From the NCBI GenBank assembly GCA_004560375.1, contig SFVC01000012.1:1-64000 (forward strand): a DNA stretch of 64,000 bases. Direction: 5' to 3'. This DNA is from a bacterium. GTDB taxonomy: Bacteria; Bacillota; Clostridia; Oscillospirales; Oscillospiraceae. A program made the translations under genes and the position numbers. Shown piece after piece: positions 1 to 7,834 of the stretch (the first letter of the stretch is position 1; the number at the start of each line of letters is the position of its first letter). The notes under the pieces are model-generated. The model did no database searches, was not told the origin of the DNA, and was given only the letters and a program-made list of their open reading frames with translations.

Positions 1-369
1 CTGAAACGGCTGTTCATCAGGATTTACGAGGACAACGCCAGCGGGCGGCTGAGTGATGACCGCTTCGATATGCTGAGCCTGACCTATGAAACGGAGCAGA
101 AGCAGTTGGAGGACGAGTGCGTCACCCTGCGGCAGGAAATTGAAGTACAGGAACGACAGAACGAAAACATTGAGAAGTTCATTCAGACGGCGCACAAGTA
201 TGTGGGCATTGACGAGTTGGACGGCTATGCTCTGCGGGAGCTGGTGTCCGCTATCTATGTGGACGCACCGGACAAATCCAGCGGAAAGCGTGTGCAGCAC
301 ATCTACATCAAGTACGACGGGTTGGGTTTCATCCCGCTGAATGAGCTGATGAAAGAGGAAACGGCGTGA
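1..369 (+). CDS. Large serine recombinase, C-terminal fragment (5' cut by window edge)
   Basis: The reading frame is open from base 1 to a TGA at 367-369, so only the last 122 residues are present. The segment has a heptad-rich coiled coil (ETEQKQLEDECVTLRQEI) followed by an ALRELVSAIYVDAP stretch and a basic/aromatic tail. This is the C-terminal zinc-ribbon/coiled-coil end and DUF4368-like tail usual in large serine recombinases of Firmicute conjugative and mobilizable elements. Such enzymes perform integration and excision through a catalytic serine in an N-terminal resolvase domain that lies outside this window. It points out of an element whose body would be to the left; the recombinase is often the last gene before an attachment site. 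Family assignment is fairly secure, catalytic competence cannot be judged. Confidence 0.75.
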   Translation: MKRLFIRIYEDNASGRLSDDRFDMLSLTYETEQKQLEDECVTLRQEIEVQERQNENIEKFIQTAHKYVGIDELDGYALRELVSAIYVDAPDKSSGKRVQHIYIKYDGLGFIPLNELMKEETA

Positions 370-418
370 CCGAAGTCACGCCGCACCCCTTGAAAACACA
401 AGGTTTTCACCTTTTTTT
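362..418 (+). terminator. Terminator region of the recombinase gene
   Basis: Two hairpins follow each other. The first is a perfect 9-bp stem CGGCGTGAC/GTCACGCCG with a CGAA loop (362-383) that spans the stop codon. The second is TGAAAAC/GTTTTCA (391-409) followed by CC and seven T at 412-418, a classical intrinsic terminator. Confidence 0.7.
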
Positions 419-486
419 GATTTTACTGTTTTACGACCACCCGGCTGATGGCAGACGGCTTTTTCAGTTGCCCGGGAAGCGTGCGC

Positions 487-750
487 TCAGGCCAGCTTGT
501 TCAGCTTCAGGGTCATGGCGCTCTTTTTGTTGGCAGCGTTGTTGCTGTGCAGCAGGCCCTTGGCGGCGGCCTGATCCACGGCCTTGACGGCCACCTTATA
601 CGCGGCATCGGCCTCGCTGCGGTTGCCGTCGGCCACCGCGGCCTCAAACTTCTTCAACTGGGTCTTGAGGGCGGACTTCTGCGCCTTGTTCTGGGCGGCC
701 TTGGTGGCGTTCACCAGGACGCGCTTCTTGGCAGACTTGATATTGGGCAA
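487..750 (-). CDS. rpsT: 30S ribosomal protein S20
   Basis: Small basic ribosomal protein that binds 16S rRNA early in 30S assembly. The 87-residue product starts PNIKSAKKRV after the initiator, the hallmark S20 N-terminus, continues with a Lys/Ala-rich helical body and ends NKKSAMTLKLNKLA. I place the start at a TTG (748-750): the GGAGGAGGTG Shine-Dalgarno lies 6-7 nt upstream of it, whereas a GTG at 757-759 would overlap that site and add three residues absent from the family. It is transcribed alone, divergently from gpr. Confidence 0.95.
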   Translation of the reverse strand: MPNIKSAKKRVLVNATKAAQNKAQKSALKTQLKKFEAAVADGNRSEADAAYKVAVKAVDQAAAKGLLHSNNAANKKSAMTLKLNKLA

Positions 751-810
751 ACCAAACACCTCCTCCGATTTTTTCAGTATGATGGCGGCGGTTTCCCGCC
801 GCAGGTATGT

Positions 811-839
811 ATTTTAACATTAAGAGAAAAAAATTGCAA
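811..839 (-). promoter_or_regulatory. rpsT promoter
   Basis: Reading the minus strand, TTGCAA (834-839), a 17-nt spacer and TAAAAT (811-816) form a sigma-A type promoter. The leader that follows contains a GC-rich hairpin (about 785-803, GCGGCGG/CCGCCGC) between promoter and ribosome-binding site. Confidence 0.7.
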
Positions 840-933
840 CACCTTTTTTCATTTTTTCGCATAGAAAGTTTCCCGCTGCGGAAAATAGCCCCATAGGCCG
901 CGGAAAGCCACAAGATATTGGGTTGGAGGGGGA

Positions 934-1836
934 ATGTTTATGACACAGCGCCGCACGGATCTGGCGGTGGAGGCCCATCAGCTCTGGCGGGAGGGGGCGG
1001 GGGACGGGGCCGCCCTGTCCGGCGTCCGGGCAGAGGAGCGGGAACGGGACGGCTTTCAGGTCAGCGCCGTCTCCATCGACAGCCCGGAGGGGGCGAAAGC
1101 CCTGGGCAAGCCGGAGGGCGTGTATATCACCATCGAGCTGGACGGGCTGCTCCGCCGGGAGGAGGAGGCCTTCCAGCGGGCGGTGGGGGCGGTGGCGGCG
1201 GAGCTGCGGCCGCTGCTGCCCCCCACCGGCCCCGCCCTGGTGATGGGCCTGGGCAGCCGGACGGTGACCCCCGACCTCATCGGCCCTTTCGCGGTGGATC
1301 ACCTGCTGGTGACCCGGCACCTGGTGGAGAGCATCCCGGAGCACTTCGGCCACCTGCGGCCGGTGGCGGCGGCGGCCCCGGGGGTGCTGGCCTCCACCGG
1401 GCTGGAGAGCAGCCTCATCGCCCAGGCCCTGGCGGGGGCGGTGAAGCCAGCCTGCGTGGTGGCGGTGGACGCCCTGGCCTCCCGCTCCCTGGATCGGCTG
1501 TGCCGGACGGTGCAGCTGTCGGACACCGGGGTGATCCCCGGCTCCGGTGTGGGCAACCACCGCCGGCCCCTGAACCGGGAGACCCTGGGGGTGCCGGTGC
1601 TGACGGTGGGGGCGCCCACGGTGGTGGACGGGGCCACCCTGGCCCTGGATCTGCTGGAGCGGGCGGGGCACACCGGGACGGATCGGGGGGATCTGCCGGG
1701 CGGGGAGGAGTTCTTCGTCACCCCCCGGGAGGTGGATCAGCGGGTGGCCGACATGGGAAAGGTGCTGGGCTACGCGGTGAGCCTGGCGCTGAATCCCTCC
1801 CTCAGCCTGGACGATCTGGTGATGCTGCTGGAGTGA
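934..1836 (+). CDS. gpr: Spore germination protease GPR
   Basis: Aspartic-type (A25 family) endoprotease that degrades small acid-soluble spore proteins when spores germinate; made as a zymogen in the forespore. The 300-residue product opens with RTDLAVEA, the conserved propeptide/cleavage region, and contains ITIELDGL, MGLGSRTVTPDLIGP, TGLESSLIAQAL and SDTGVIPGSGVGNHR, all typical of GPR. ATG at 934 and ATG at 940 are both possible; GGAGG at 925-929 favours neither strongly (spacer 4 or 10). The length is slightly short of the usual 330-370, the C-terminal region being trimmed. Its presence marks the organism as a spore former. Confidence 0.95.
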   Translation: MFMTQRRTDLAVEAHQLWREGAGDGAALSGVRAEERERDGFQVSAVSIDSPEGAKALGKPEGVYITIELDGLLRREEEAFQRAVGAVAAELRPLLPPTGPALVMGLGSRTVTPDLIGPFAVDHLLVTRHLVESIPEHFGHLRPVAAAAPGVLASTGLESSLIAQALAGAVKPACVVAVDALASRSLDRLCRTVQLSDTGVIPGSGVGNHRRPLNRETLGVPVLTVGAPTVVDGATLALDLLERAGHTGTDRGDLPGGEEFFVTPREVDQRVADMGKVLGYAVSLALNPSLSLDDLVMLLE

Positions 1837-1891
1837 GCGGCACGGATTCCCTGAGAAGGCAAAAATTTTTCTATTATTTTGAAAAAAGGGC

Positions 1892-1945
1892 TTTACAAAC
1901 GCCGCGGCTTGTGGTACTATCCTTAACAGGAATGATTCCTATTAA
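1892..1945 (+). promoter_or_regulatory. perR-rubrerythrin promoter with Fur/PerR-type palindromic operator
   Basis: TTTACA (1892-1897), 17-nt spacer and TACTAT (1915-1920) form the promoter. Directly downstream, 1923-1945 is a near-perfect palindrome: AGGAAT-G-ATTCCT core (1928-1940) flanked by TTAA on both sides. The 6-1-6 core embedded in a wider dyad resembles the 7-1-7 layout of Fur-family boxes, and its position over the start site fits autorepression by the gene that follows. Confidence 0.72.
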
Positions 1946-1976
1946 GCTCTCACCAAAACCACAAGGATTTGTTTTT

Positions 1977-2387
1977 ATGGCGATTGTCCGACAGAGCAAA
2001 AAACGGGACGCCATGCTGGCCCTGCTCCGGGATACCGGGGAGCATCCCTCGGCGGAGCAGGTGTACCGCGCCCTGAAGCCGGACTATCCCGGCCTGAGCC
2101 TTGCCACCGTCTACCGCAACCTGGCCCAGCTGTGCGAGCTGGGTCTGGCGCTGCGGGTGGGAACGGTGAACGGCCAGGAGCGGTACGACGGGCACACCCG
2201 TCCCCATTCCCATTTCATTTGCAACCGCTGCGGCCGCGTCGCGGATCTGCCCCGGCTCTCGCCGGGGGAGGGCTGCGTGGAGCGGCTGGGCGTGCAATAC
2301 GGATTCACGGCGGATCGCTGTGAGTTCGTCATCCGCGGCCTGTGTAAGGACTGCGAAGATTTTAACGTAGGAGGAAAACTATCATGA
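1977..2387 (+). CDS. perR: Fur-family metalloregulator, PerR-like
   Basis: Transcriptional repressor of about 136 residues. N-terminal winged helix: EHPSAEQVYRALK and LATVYRNLAQLCELG (DNA-recognition helix). The metal-sensing half shows RYDGHTRPHSHFICNRCGRVADL, with the Asp/His ligands and first CxxC, and a second CxxC in LCKDCED, giving the structural zinc site of PerR/Fur. The start at ATG 1977 follows AAGGA by 10 nt. The stop overlaps the start of the rubrerythrin gene (ATGA), so the two are co-transcribed and probably translationally coupled; this coupling to a peroxide-detoxifying enzyme favours PerR over Fur. A palindromic operator precedes it. Confidence 0.88.
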   Translation: MAIVRQSKKRDAMLALLRDTGEHPSAEQVYRALKPDYPGLSLATVYRNLAQLCELGLALRVGTVNGQERYDGHTRPHSHFICNRCGRVADLPRLSPGEGCVERLGVQYGFTADRCEFVIRGLCKDCEDFNVGGKLS

Positions 2388-2971
2388 AAAAATGGATCTG
2401 CCCCGTGTGCGGCTATGTCTATGAGGGTGAGAACCCCCCCGCCGAGTGCCCCGTGTGCCATGTCGCCGGCTCCAAGTTCACCCTGCAGGAGGGCGAGATG
2501 AAGCTGGCCGCCGAGCATGAGTACGGCATCTACGCCAAGACCGTGAAGAACAACACCGACATCAGCGACGAGGACAAGAAGTACATCCTGGAGCAGCTGA
2601 TGGCCAACTTCAACGGCGAGTGCTCCGAGGTGGGTATGTATCTGTGCATGGCCCGCATCGCCCATCGCGAGGGCTATCCCGAGATCGGCCTGTACTGGGA
2701 GAAGGCCGCCTATGAGGAGGCCGAGCATGCCTCCAAGTTCGCCGAGCTGCTGGGCGAGGAGCTGGAGCCCAACATGAAGGCCAACACCAAGAAGAACCTG
2801 GCCTGGCGTGTGGACTGCGAGTTCGGCGCCACCCAGGGCAAGTTCGACCTGGCCGCCTGCGCCAAGAAGAACGGCCTGGACGCCATCCATGACACCGTCC
2901 ACGAGATGGCCCGTGACGAGGCCCGCCACGGCAAGGCTCTGAAGGGGCTGCTGGAGCGCTACTTCAAGTAA
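2384..2971 (+). CDS. Rubrerythrin with N-terminal rubredoxin domain (reverse type)
   Basis: Cytoplasmic non-haem iron peroxidase protecting anaerobes from hydrogen peroxide. The 195-residue protein begins with a rubredoxin-like Fe(SCys)4 domain (CPVCGYVYEG at 5-14 and CPVCH at about 23-27), followed by a ferritin-like four-helix di-iron domain with ECSEVGMY, AAYEEAEHASKF and EMARDEARHGKAL carrying the Glu/His ligands. Domain order (rubredoxin first) is that of reverse rubrerythrins, which receive electrons from NADH:rubredoxin reductase in clostridia. Preceded by GGAGGA. It is the second gene of the PerR operon and ends in a strong terminator, so peroxide induction is the obvious expectation. 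Confidence 0.93.
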   Translation: MKKWICPVCGYVYEGENPPAECPVCHVAGSKFTLQEGEMKLAAEHEYGIYAKTVKNNTDISDEDKKYILEQLMANFNGECSEVGMYLCMARIAHREGYPEIGLYWEKAAYEEAEHASKFAELLGEELEPNMKANTKKNLAWRVDCEFGATQGKFDLAACAKKNGLDAIHDTVHEMARDEARHGKALKGLLERYFK

Positions 2972-2989
2972 GAAAACAGCCCAAAAGGA

Positions 2990-3022
2990 GAAATCCCGGA
3001 ACTTTCCGGGATTTCTTTTTTT
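2990..3022 (+). terminator. Terminator of perR-rubrerythrin operon
   Basis: Perfect 11-bp stem GAAATCCCGGA/TCCGGGATTTC with an ACTT loop, followed by a T-rich tail. Confidence 0.9.
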
Positions 3023-3100
3023 GCCCTTTGGTGTGTAAAAAGTGTGTACGCCCGCCGCGGAAACCCGAAAAATTGGAGTCGTACACACCCGCCCGCGCTC

Positions 3101-3129
3101 TTGTAAAACCGCGACCCCTTTGATATAAT
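3101..3129 (+). promoter_or_regulatory. Promoter of the Sel1-repeat gene
   Basis: TTGTAA (3101-3106), 17-nt spacer, consensus TATAAT (3124-3129) preceded by TGA, i.e. an extended -10. Confidence 0.78.
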
Positions 3130-3180
3130 ATCAAGAAATCGCCCCGGGACGCGGCGGGTATGGGAAAGGAAGCGGACGCC

Positions 3181-6100
3181 ATGGCGGAGGAAAAAAACAG
3201 CGGCCTGCCCGGCGGGCAGGAGCAGGATACCATGATGGTATATATCAACCCGGAGGTCCTCCAGAGCCTGGCCGACGTGTCGGCCAAAAAGGAGCAGTCC
3301 TTCCGGGAGCTGCTGGAGGCCGCCGAGGAGGGGGATCTGGACGCCCAGTACAAGGTGGCCATGAACTACTGCAACGGCACCGGCGGCGCCCCCCGGGACG
3401 GGGAGCTGGCCTTCCGGTGGTTCACCCGGGCGGCGGAGGGGGATCACATCTCCGCCCAGTACAGCCTGGGCCTGTGCTGGCTGCGGGGCATCGGGGTGGA
3501 CAAGGATCCGGAAAAGGGCGTGCGGGAGCTCACCGTGGCGGCGGATCAGGGCTATCCCCCCGCCCAGTGCGAGCTGGGGCTGTGCTATGAACTGGGCAAC
3601 GGCGCGGAGATGGACAAACTGCGGGCGGCGGAGCTGTACCGGGAGGCGGGGGAGGCGGACTACGCCCCTGCCCAGTGCAACCTGGGCTTCTTCTACTACC
3701 GGGGCATCGGGGTGGAAAAGGACTACGCCGAGGCGGTGAACTGGTTCGCCAAGGCCGCCCAGCAGGAGTACCCCCGGGCCCAGACCCTCCTGGGCGAGTG
3801 CTTTGAGAACGGCCTGGGGGTGGAAAAGGACGAGGAGAAGGCCGTGGAGCTCTACCGCGCCGCCCATGAGCAGGGGTACGACGCGGGCACCTGCTCCCTG
3901 GGGGTGTGCTACGACCGGGGCATCGGCGTGGAGAAGGACGAGGAAAAGGCGGTGGAGCTCTACCGCCGGGCCGACGAGGAGGGCTTCCTCCGGGGCACCT
4001 TCCTGCTGGGCCAGTGCTACGAGTACGGCACCGGGGTGGAAAAGGACGAGGCCCGGGCCGCCCAGCTCTACCAGAAGGCCAGCGGGGACGGGGACGACGA
4101 CTATCCCCCCGCCATCTGCGCCCTGGGCCTGTGCTATGAGCTGGGCACCGGCGTGGAGCAGGATCAGCCCCGGGCGGTGGAGCTGTACCGGCAGGCGGCG
4201 GAGCGGGGCTACGTCCCCGCCCAGTGCAATCTGGGCTTCTGCTATTACCGGGGCATCGGCACCGAGGTGGACGACAAGGAGGCCGTCCACTGGTTCCAGC
4301 TGGCGGCGGAGGAGGGCTACCCCCGCGCCCTGGGCCTCTTGGGCGACTGCTACGACTTTGGCTACGGCGTGGAGGCCGATCAGGCCAAGGCCCTGCGGCT
4401 CTACCAGGCGGCCAGCGACGGGGGCTATCCCCCCAGCACTTGTTCCCTGGGCCTGTGCTACGAGCTGGGCCGGGGGGTGGAACAGGATCTGGACAGGGCG
4501 GTGGAGCTCTACCAGCAGGCGGCGGACGCCGGGGACGCCCGGGCCCAGTGCAACCTGGGCTTCTGCTACTACCGGGGCATCGGGGTGGCGGAGGACAACG
4601 ATCAGGCCGCCTACTGGTTTGACAAATCCGCCCAGCAGGGCCACGGCAGGGCGCTATACCTGTTGGGCCAGTGCTGTGAGGCGGGATTCGGCGTGGCCCG
4701 GGATCCGGCCCGGGCGGTGGAGCTGTACCGGCAGGCCGACGAGAAGGGTTTCCCGGCGGGCACCTGCGCTCTGGGCCTGTGCTACGAGCTGGGCGTCGGC
4801 GTGGAGATGGACAAGGCCAAGGCGGTGGAGCTGTACCGGAAATCCGCCCAGGCGGGGGAGGCCCGGGCCCAGTGCAATCTGGGTTTCTGCCACTACCAGG
4901 GCATCGGCACGGCGGTGGACGACAAGGAGGCCGTCAAGTGGTTCCAGGCCGCCGCCGATCAGGGCTATCCCCGGGCCCTCCAGCTGCTGGGCGAGTGCTA
5001 CGACAGCGGCTGCGGGGTGGACAAAGACGAGAAAAAGGCGGCGGAGCTGTTCCGGCAGTCCCACGAGGCGGGATTCCCGGCGGGCACCTGTTCCCTGGGC
5101 CTGTGCTATGAGCTGGGCACGGGGGTGGAGGAGGATCGTCAGCGGGCAGTGGAGCTGTACCGGCAGGCGGCGGAGGCGGGCTATGTCCGGGCCCAGTGTA
5201 ATCTGGGCTTCTGCTACTACCGGGGGATCGGCGTGGCGGAGGACAACGTGGAGGCGGTGAAGTGGTTCACCAAGGCCGCCGAGGCGGGCCAGCCCCGGGC
5301 CCAGCAGCTGCTGGGTGAGTGCTACGAGAACGGGTACGGGGTGGAGGTGGATCTGGGTAAGGCGGTGGAGCTGTACCAAAAGGCCCATGAGCAGCACTAT
5401 GCCACCGCAACCTGCGCCCTGGGCACCTGCTATGAGTTTGGCAAAGGGGTGGCCCAGGACAAGGCCCGGGCCGCCGCCCTCTACAAGGAGGCGGCGGAGG
5501 CCGGCAGCTCCTGGGGCCAGTGCAACTACGGCTTCTGCCTGTACCAGGGCATCGGCGTGGAGATGGACGACAACGAGGCGGTGAAGTGGTTTTGGGAGGC
5601 GGCCAGACAGGGCAGCGCCCGGGCCCACTTCCTGCTGGGCGAGTGCCACGAGTATGGCTACGGCGTGGACAAGGACATAGACGAGGCCGTCCGGCTGTAT
5701 GAGATCGGCCACCGGGGGGGCTACGCCGCCGCCACCTGCTCCCTGGGCCTGTGCTACGAGCTGGGGCAGGGGGTGGCCGAGGACAAGGCGAAGGCCCGGG
5801 ATCTCTACCGGCAGGCGGCGGAGCGGGGCAACGCCCGGGCCCAGTGTAACCTGGGCTTCTTCTACTACCACGGCATCGCCGTGGACGAGGACGACAGCCA
5901 GGCCGCCCTGTGGTTCCGGCGCTCCGCCGATCAGGGCTATCCCCGGGCGCAGTTCCTGCTGGGCGAGTGCTATGAAAACGGGTACGGCGTGGACAAGGAT
6001 CCCGCCGAGGCGGTGCGGCTGTACACCCTGTCCGACCAGGGCGGGCATTCGGACGGCAGCTGCTCCCTGGGGGAGTGCTGCCTCCAGGGCTTCGGCGTGA

Positions 6101-6375
6101 AGCGGGACGAGCGCCGGGCGGTTCAGCTCTTTCAGAAGGCGGCGGACAAGGGCAACGCCCGGGCCATGTACCTGCTGGGCCAGTGCCATGAGCGGGGAAC
6201 CGGGGTGGAGCAGGATCTGAAGCAAGCCCGGGAGCTCTACCAACAGGCGGCGGACAAGGGCAGTCAGAAGGCCAGGGAGGCCCTGAAGCGCATGACGGCA
6301 GACGGCGCCGGGGGTTCCCAAAAGCCGGAACAGAAAAAAGAACCCAAGGGCTGGTGGCCCTTCGGGAAAAAGTGA
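3181..6375 (+). CDS. Giant Sel1-like (TPR-type) repeat protein
   Basis: About 1064 residues made almost entirely of 27 tandem Sel1-like repeats of 36 residues, flanked by a short acidic N-terminus and a Lys-rich tail ending GWWPFGKK. Sel1 repeats are helix-turn-helix units that stack into a superhelix and serve as protein-interaction scaffolds. No signal peptide or membrane segment, so probably cytoplasmic. The repeats are not uniform: three types alternate (QCNLGFCYYRGIG; LLGECYENGYGV; CSLGLCYELGTG), giving a 108-residue higher-order unit. Each repeat has one or two Cys, unusual for Sel1 proteins. ATG at 3181 is preferred because AAAGGA lies 10 nt upstream; ATG at 3160 is in frame but lacks a ribosome site. 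Partner and function unknown. Confidence 0.88.
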   Translation: MAEEKNSGLPGGQEQDTMMVYINPEVLQSLADVSAKKEQSFRELLEAAEEGDLDAQYKVAMNYCNGTGGAPRDGELAFRWFTRAAEGDHISAQYSLGLCWLRGIGVDKDPEKGVRELTVAADQGYPPAQCELGLCYELGNGAEMDKLRAAELYREAGEADYAPAQCNLGFFYYRGIGVEKDYAEAVNWFAKAAQQEYPRAQTLLGECFENGLGVEKDEEKAVELYRAAHEQGYDAGTCSLGVCYDRGIGVEKDEEKAVELYRRADEEGFLRGTFLLGQCYEYGTGVEKDEARAAQLYQKASGDGDDDYPPAICALGLCYELGTGVEQDQPRAVELYRQAAERGYVPAQCNLGFCYYRGIGTEVDDKEAVHWFQLAAEEGYPRALGLLGDCYDFGYGVEADQAKALRLYQAASDGGYPPSTCSLGLCYELGRGVEQDLDRAVELYQQAADAGDARAQCNLGFCYYRGIGVAEDNDQAAYWFDKSAQQGHGRALYLLGQCCEAGFGVARDPARAVELYRQADEKGFPAGTCALGLCYELGVGVEMDKAKAVELYRKSAQAGEARAQCNLGFCHYQGIGTAVDDKEAVKWFQAAADQGYPRALQLLGECYDSGCGVDKDEKKAAELFRQSHEAGFPAGTCSLGLCYELGTGVEEDRQRAVELYRQAAEAGYVRAQCNLGFCYYRGIGVAEDNVEAVKWFTKAAEAGQPRAQQLLGECYENGYGVEVDLGKAVELYQKAHEQHYATATCALGTCYEFGKGVAQDKARAAALYKEAAEAGSSWGQCNYGFCLYQGIGVEMDDNEAVKWFWEAARQGSARAHFLLGECHEYGYGVDKDIDEAVRLYEIGHRGGYAAATCSLGLCYELGQGVAEDKAKARDLYRQAAERGNARAQCNLGFFYYHGIAVDEDDSQAALWFRRSADQGYPRAQFLLGECYENGYGVDKDPAEAVRLYTLSDQGGHSDGSCSLGECCLQGFGVKRDERRAVQLFQKAADKGNARAMYLLGQCHERGTGVEQDLKQARELYQQAADKGSQKAREALKRMTADGAGGSQKPEQKKEPKGWWPFGKK

Positions 6376-6403
6376 CCGGGCGTCGGATCCGGCGGACAAA
6401 GCA

Positions 6404-6434
6404 AAGCGGCGGGAGGCTTGGCCTCCCGCCGCTT
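6404..6434. terminator. Bidirectional terminator hairpin
   Basis: Perfect 14-bp inverted repeat with a TTG loop between two convergent genes (AAGCGGCGGGAGGC and its complement). The minus-strand side is followed by a T-rich stretch, so it best serves the SLH gene. Confidence 0.75.
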
Positions 6435-6452
6435 GTTCGGCTGTGGATACGA

Positions 6453-7580
6453 TTAGACGGGCAGACGGGCGCTGGGCACATAGGCCCGGTGGAGGAAGGT
6501 GACGATGGTGCCCCGGTCGCAGACCTTGTTGGGGCTGAACTCAGTCTGGGCCTTGTTGGTGCCGTTGGTGACCCCGTTGGCCACCGCCCAGTCCACCGCC
6601 CTGGCGTAGCCGGCGTTGGGATTCACATCGGTGAAGCTGCCGGCCTTGGCGCTCTCCTTGCCCAGGGCCTGCCAGATGTAGTTCACCGCCTCCGCCCGGG
6701 TGCAGGACGCGCCGCCGTTGAAGGCGCTGCCGATCATGCCCGTCTCCCGGGCCCAGTTCTGCACCTGTTTCTGCTCCTCATCCCAGTCGAGGGCGGTGCT
6801 GGTAACGCCCGCCGCCCGGGACAGGAAGGTCAGAATCTGAATGTGGGTGCAGTTCCGGCCGGGGCTGAATTCGGTTCTGGCGGCATTGGTGCCGTTGGTG
6901 ATGTCCTTGGACACCGCCCACTGCACCGGCTCGGCGAACCAGTCGCCTGTCTTTACGTCGGTGAAGCTGGGGGCGGGAATGGGCTCCGGCTCAGGCGTGG
7001 GGGTCGGGATGGGCTCCGGCTCAGGCGTGGGGGTCGGGATGGGCTCCGGCTCAGGCGTGGGAGTCGGAGTGGGCTCCGGCTCGGGCGTGGGGGTCGGGGT
7101 GGGCTCCGGGTAGCGGGTCATCAGGTAGCTGGCGGATTGAACCTGGGCCGCAGACAGGACGCGCCCCCAGTGGATGGAGCTATTGTAGTTTCCCTCGGCA
7201 ATGACCACAGAGCTGTCGCGAACCTCCAGCACGATGACGCTGTGTGTGTTATTGTTAATTCTCAGGATATCGCCTACCCTGACGCTGGAAAAGCTGAACT
7301 CGGTCAGTTTTCTGGCGGGAGCATCGCCAAAGGCGGCATCGCTGAGCAGAAATGCGAAGCCCGCACAGCCATAGCCACCGGAAAAAATGCCACCCTTCCA
7401 GCCGTAATAGTTGTCGTTTGTCCAAGGCATTCCCTCCGGGTACTGTTCCTTCAGGGCGATCATGGCTTGATACGCCTGCTGCTCGGCGGCGGTTGGAACA
7501 GCGGCATTGGCCTTTACCTGCGCCGCTGTTCCGATGCAAATCACCAGCGCCAGGAAAAGTGCGGTTAGTTTTTTCTTCAT
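6453..7580 (-). CDS. Secreted SLH-domain protein with CHAP/NlpC-like domain
   Basis: Exported cell-surface protein of 375 residues. Residues 1-26 are a signal peptide (KKKLTALFLALVICIG). Residues 28-155 contain GGYGCAGFAFLLSD (Cys72) and NNTHSVIVLEV (His113), matching the Cys/His layout of papain-like cell-wall amidases (CHAP/NlpC-P60 type); catalytic activity is inferred. Residues 158-204 are a PTPTPEPEP linker encoded by 30-bp tandem repeats. From 205 on there are about three S-layer homology segments (SFTDVKTGDWFAEPVQWAV, FTDVNPNAGYARAVDWAV, NKVCDRGTIVTFLHRA) that would anchor it to secondary cell-wall polymer. Domain plan is shared with the broken surface gene at 15959-18179. Confidence 0.82.
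   Translation of the reverse strand: MKKKLTALFLALVICIGTAAQVKANAAVPTAAEQQAYQAMIALKEQYPEGMPWTNDNYYGWKGGIFSGGYGCAGFAFLLSDAAFGDAPARKLTEFSFSSVRVGDILRINNNTHSVIVLEVRDSSVVIAEGNYNSSIHWGRVLSAAQVQSASYLMTRYPEPTPTPTPEPEPTPTPTPEPEPIPTPTPEPEPIPTPTPEPEPIPAPSFTDVKTGDWFAEPVQWAVSKDITNGTNAARTEFSPGRNCTHIQILTFLSRAAGVTSTALDWDEEQKQVQNWARETGMIGSAFNGGASCTRAEAVNYIWQALGKESAKAGSFTDVNPNAGYARAVDWAVANGVTNGTNKAQTEFSPNKVCDRGTIVTFLHRAYVPSARLPV
6981..7100 (-). repeat. 30-bp tandem repeat encoding the Pro/Thr/Glu linker
   Basis: Four head-to-tail copies of a 30-bp unit (starting at 6981, 7011, 7041 and 7071) with few substitutions; each encodes ten residues of the PTPEPEPIPT linker. Copy number is likely to vary between strains. 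Confidence 0.9.
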
Positions 7581-7744
7581 GGTGTGCGCTCTCTCCTTTT
7601 ATGATTTGTGGATTCCAACAGACCGGCCCGGGGGCGGGCCGCGTCCCCGCCCCCGGCAGTCTGCCGGAAACATAAAAAGCGGTGTCGAGCCTTGAAATAC
7701 CCAACACCGCCTTGAAAACCAACGCGAACACAAAGCCTACCCTT

Positions 7745-7773
7745 ATCCTATCTGATCCCGTTGGAAAATGCAA
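7745..7773 (-). promoter_or_regulatory. Probable promoter of the SLH/CHAP gene
   Basis: On the minus strand TTGCAT (7768-7773), 17-nt spacer, TAGGAT (7745-7750). It would give a leader of about 150 nt that contains GC-rich inverted repeats around 7630-7667. Confidence 0.5.
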
Positions 7774-7795
7774 GGACTTTTTTCTTTTTTCCATA

Positions 7796-7828
7796 CAAAA
7801 ACACCCCGCCCGGGGGACCGGACGGGGC
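7796..7828 (-). terminator. Terminator of psuG
   Basis: GC-rich stem (CCCCGTCC/GGGCGGGG on the minus strand) followed by GTTTTTG, just after the psuG stop. Confidence 0.75.
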
Positions 7829-7834
7829 ATTCTT

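Noticed and set aside
757..759. GTG start for rpsT, three codons upstream
   Set aside because: It is overlapped by the Shine-Dalgarno; TTG at 748-750 gives the conserved N-terminus.
918..1976. Single long frame reaching into perR (489 codons)
   Set aside because: The upstream part is an out-of-frame shadow of gpr; a promoter and operator lie between the genes.
2959..4644. Long antisense open frame of 561 codons opposite the Sel1 gene
   Set aside because: GC-rich repeat DNA leaves the opposite strand open; the product is low-complexity Leu/Gly/Pro/Val/His and lacks a ribosome site.
6981..7100. 30-bp tandem repeats considered as a CRISPR array
   Set aside because: Units are contiguous without spacers and encode a Pro/Glu linker.
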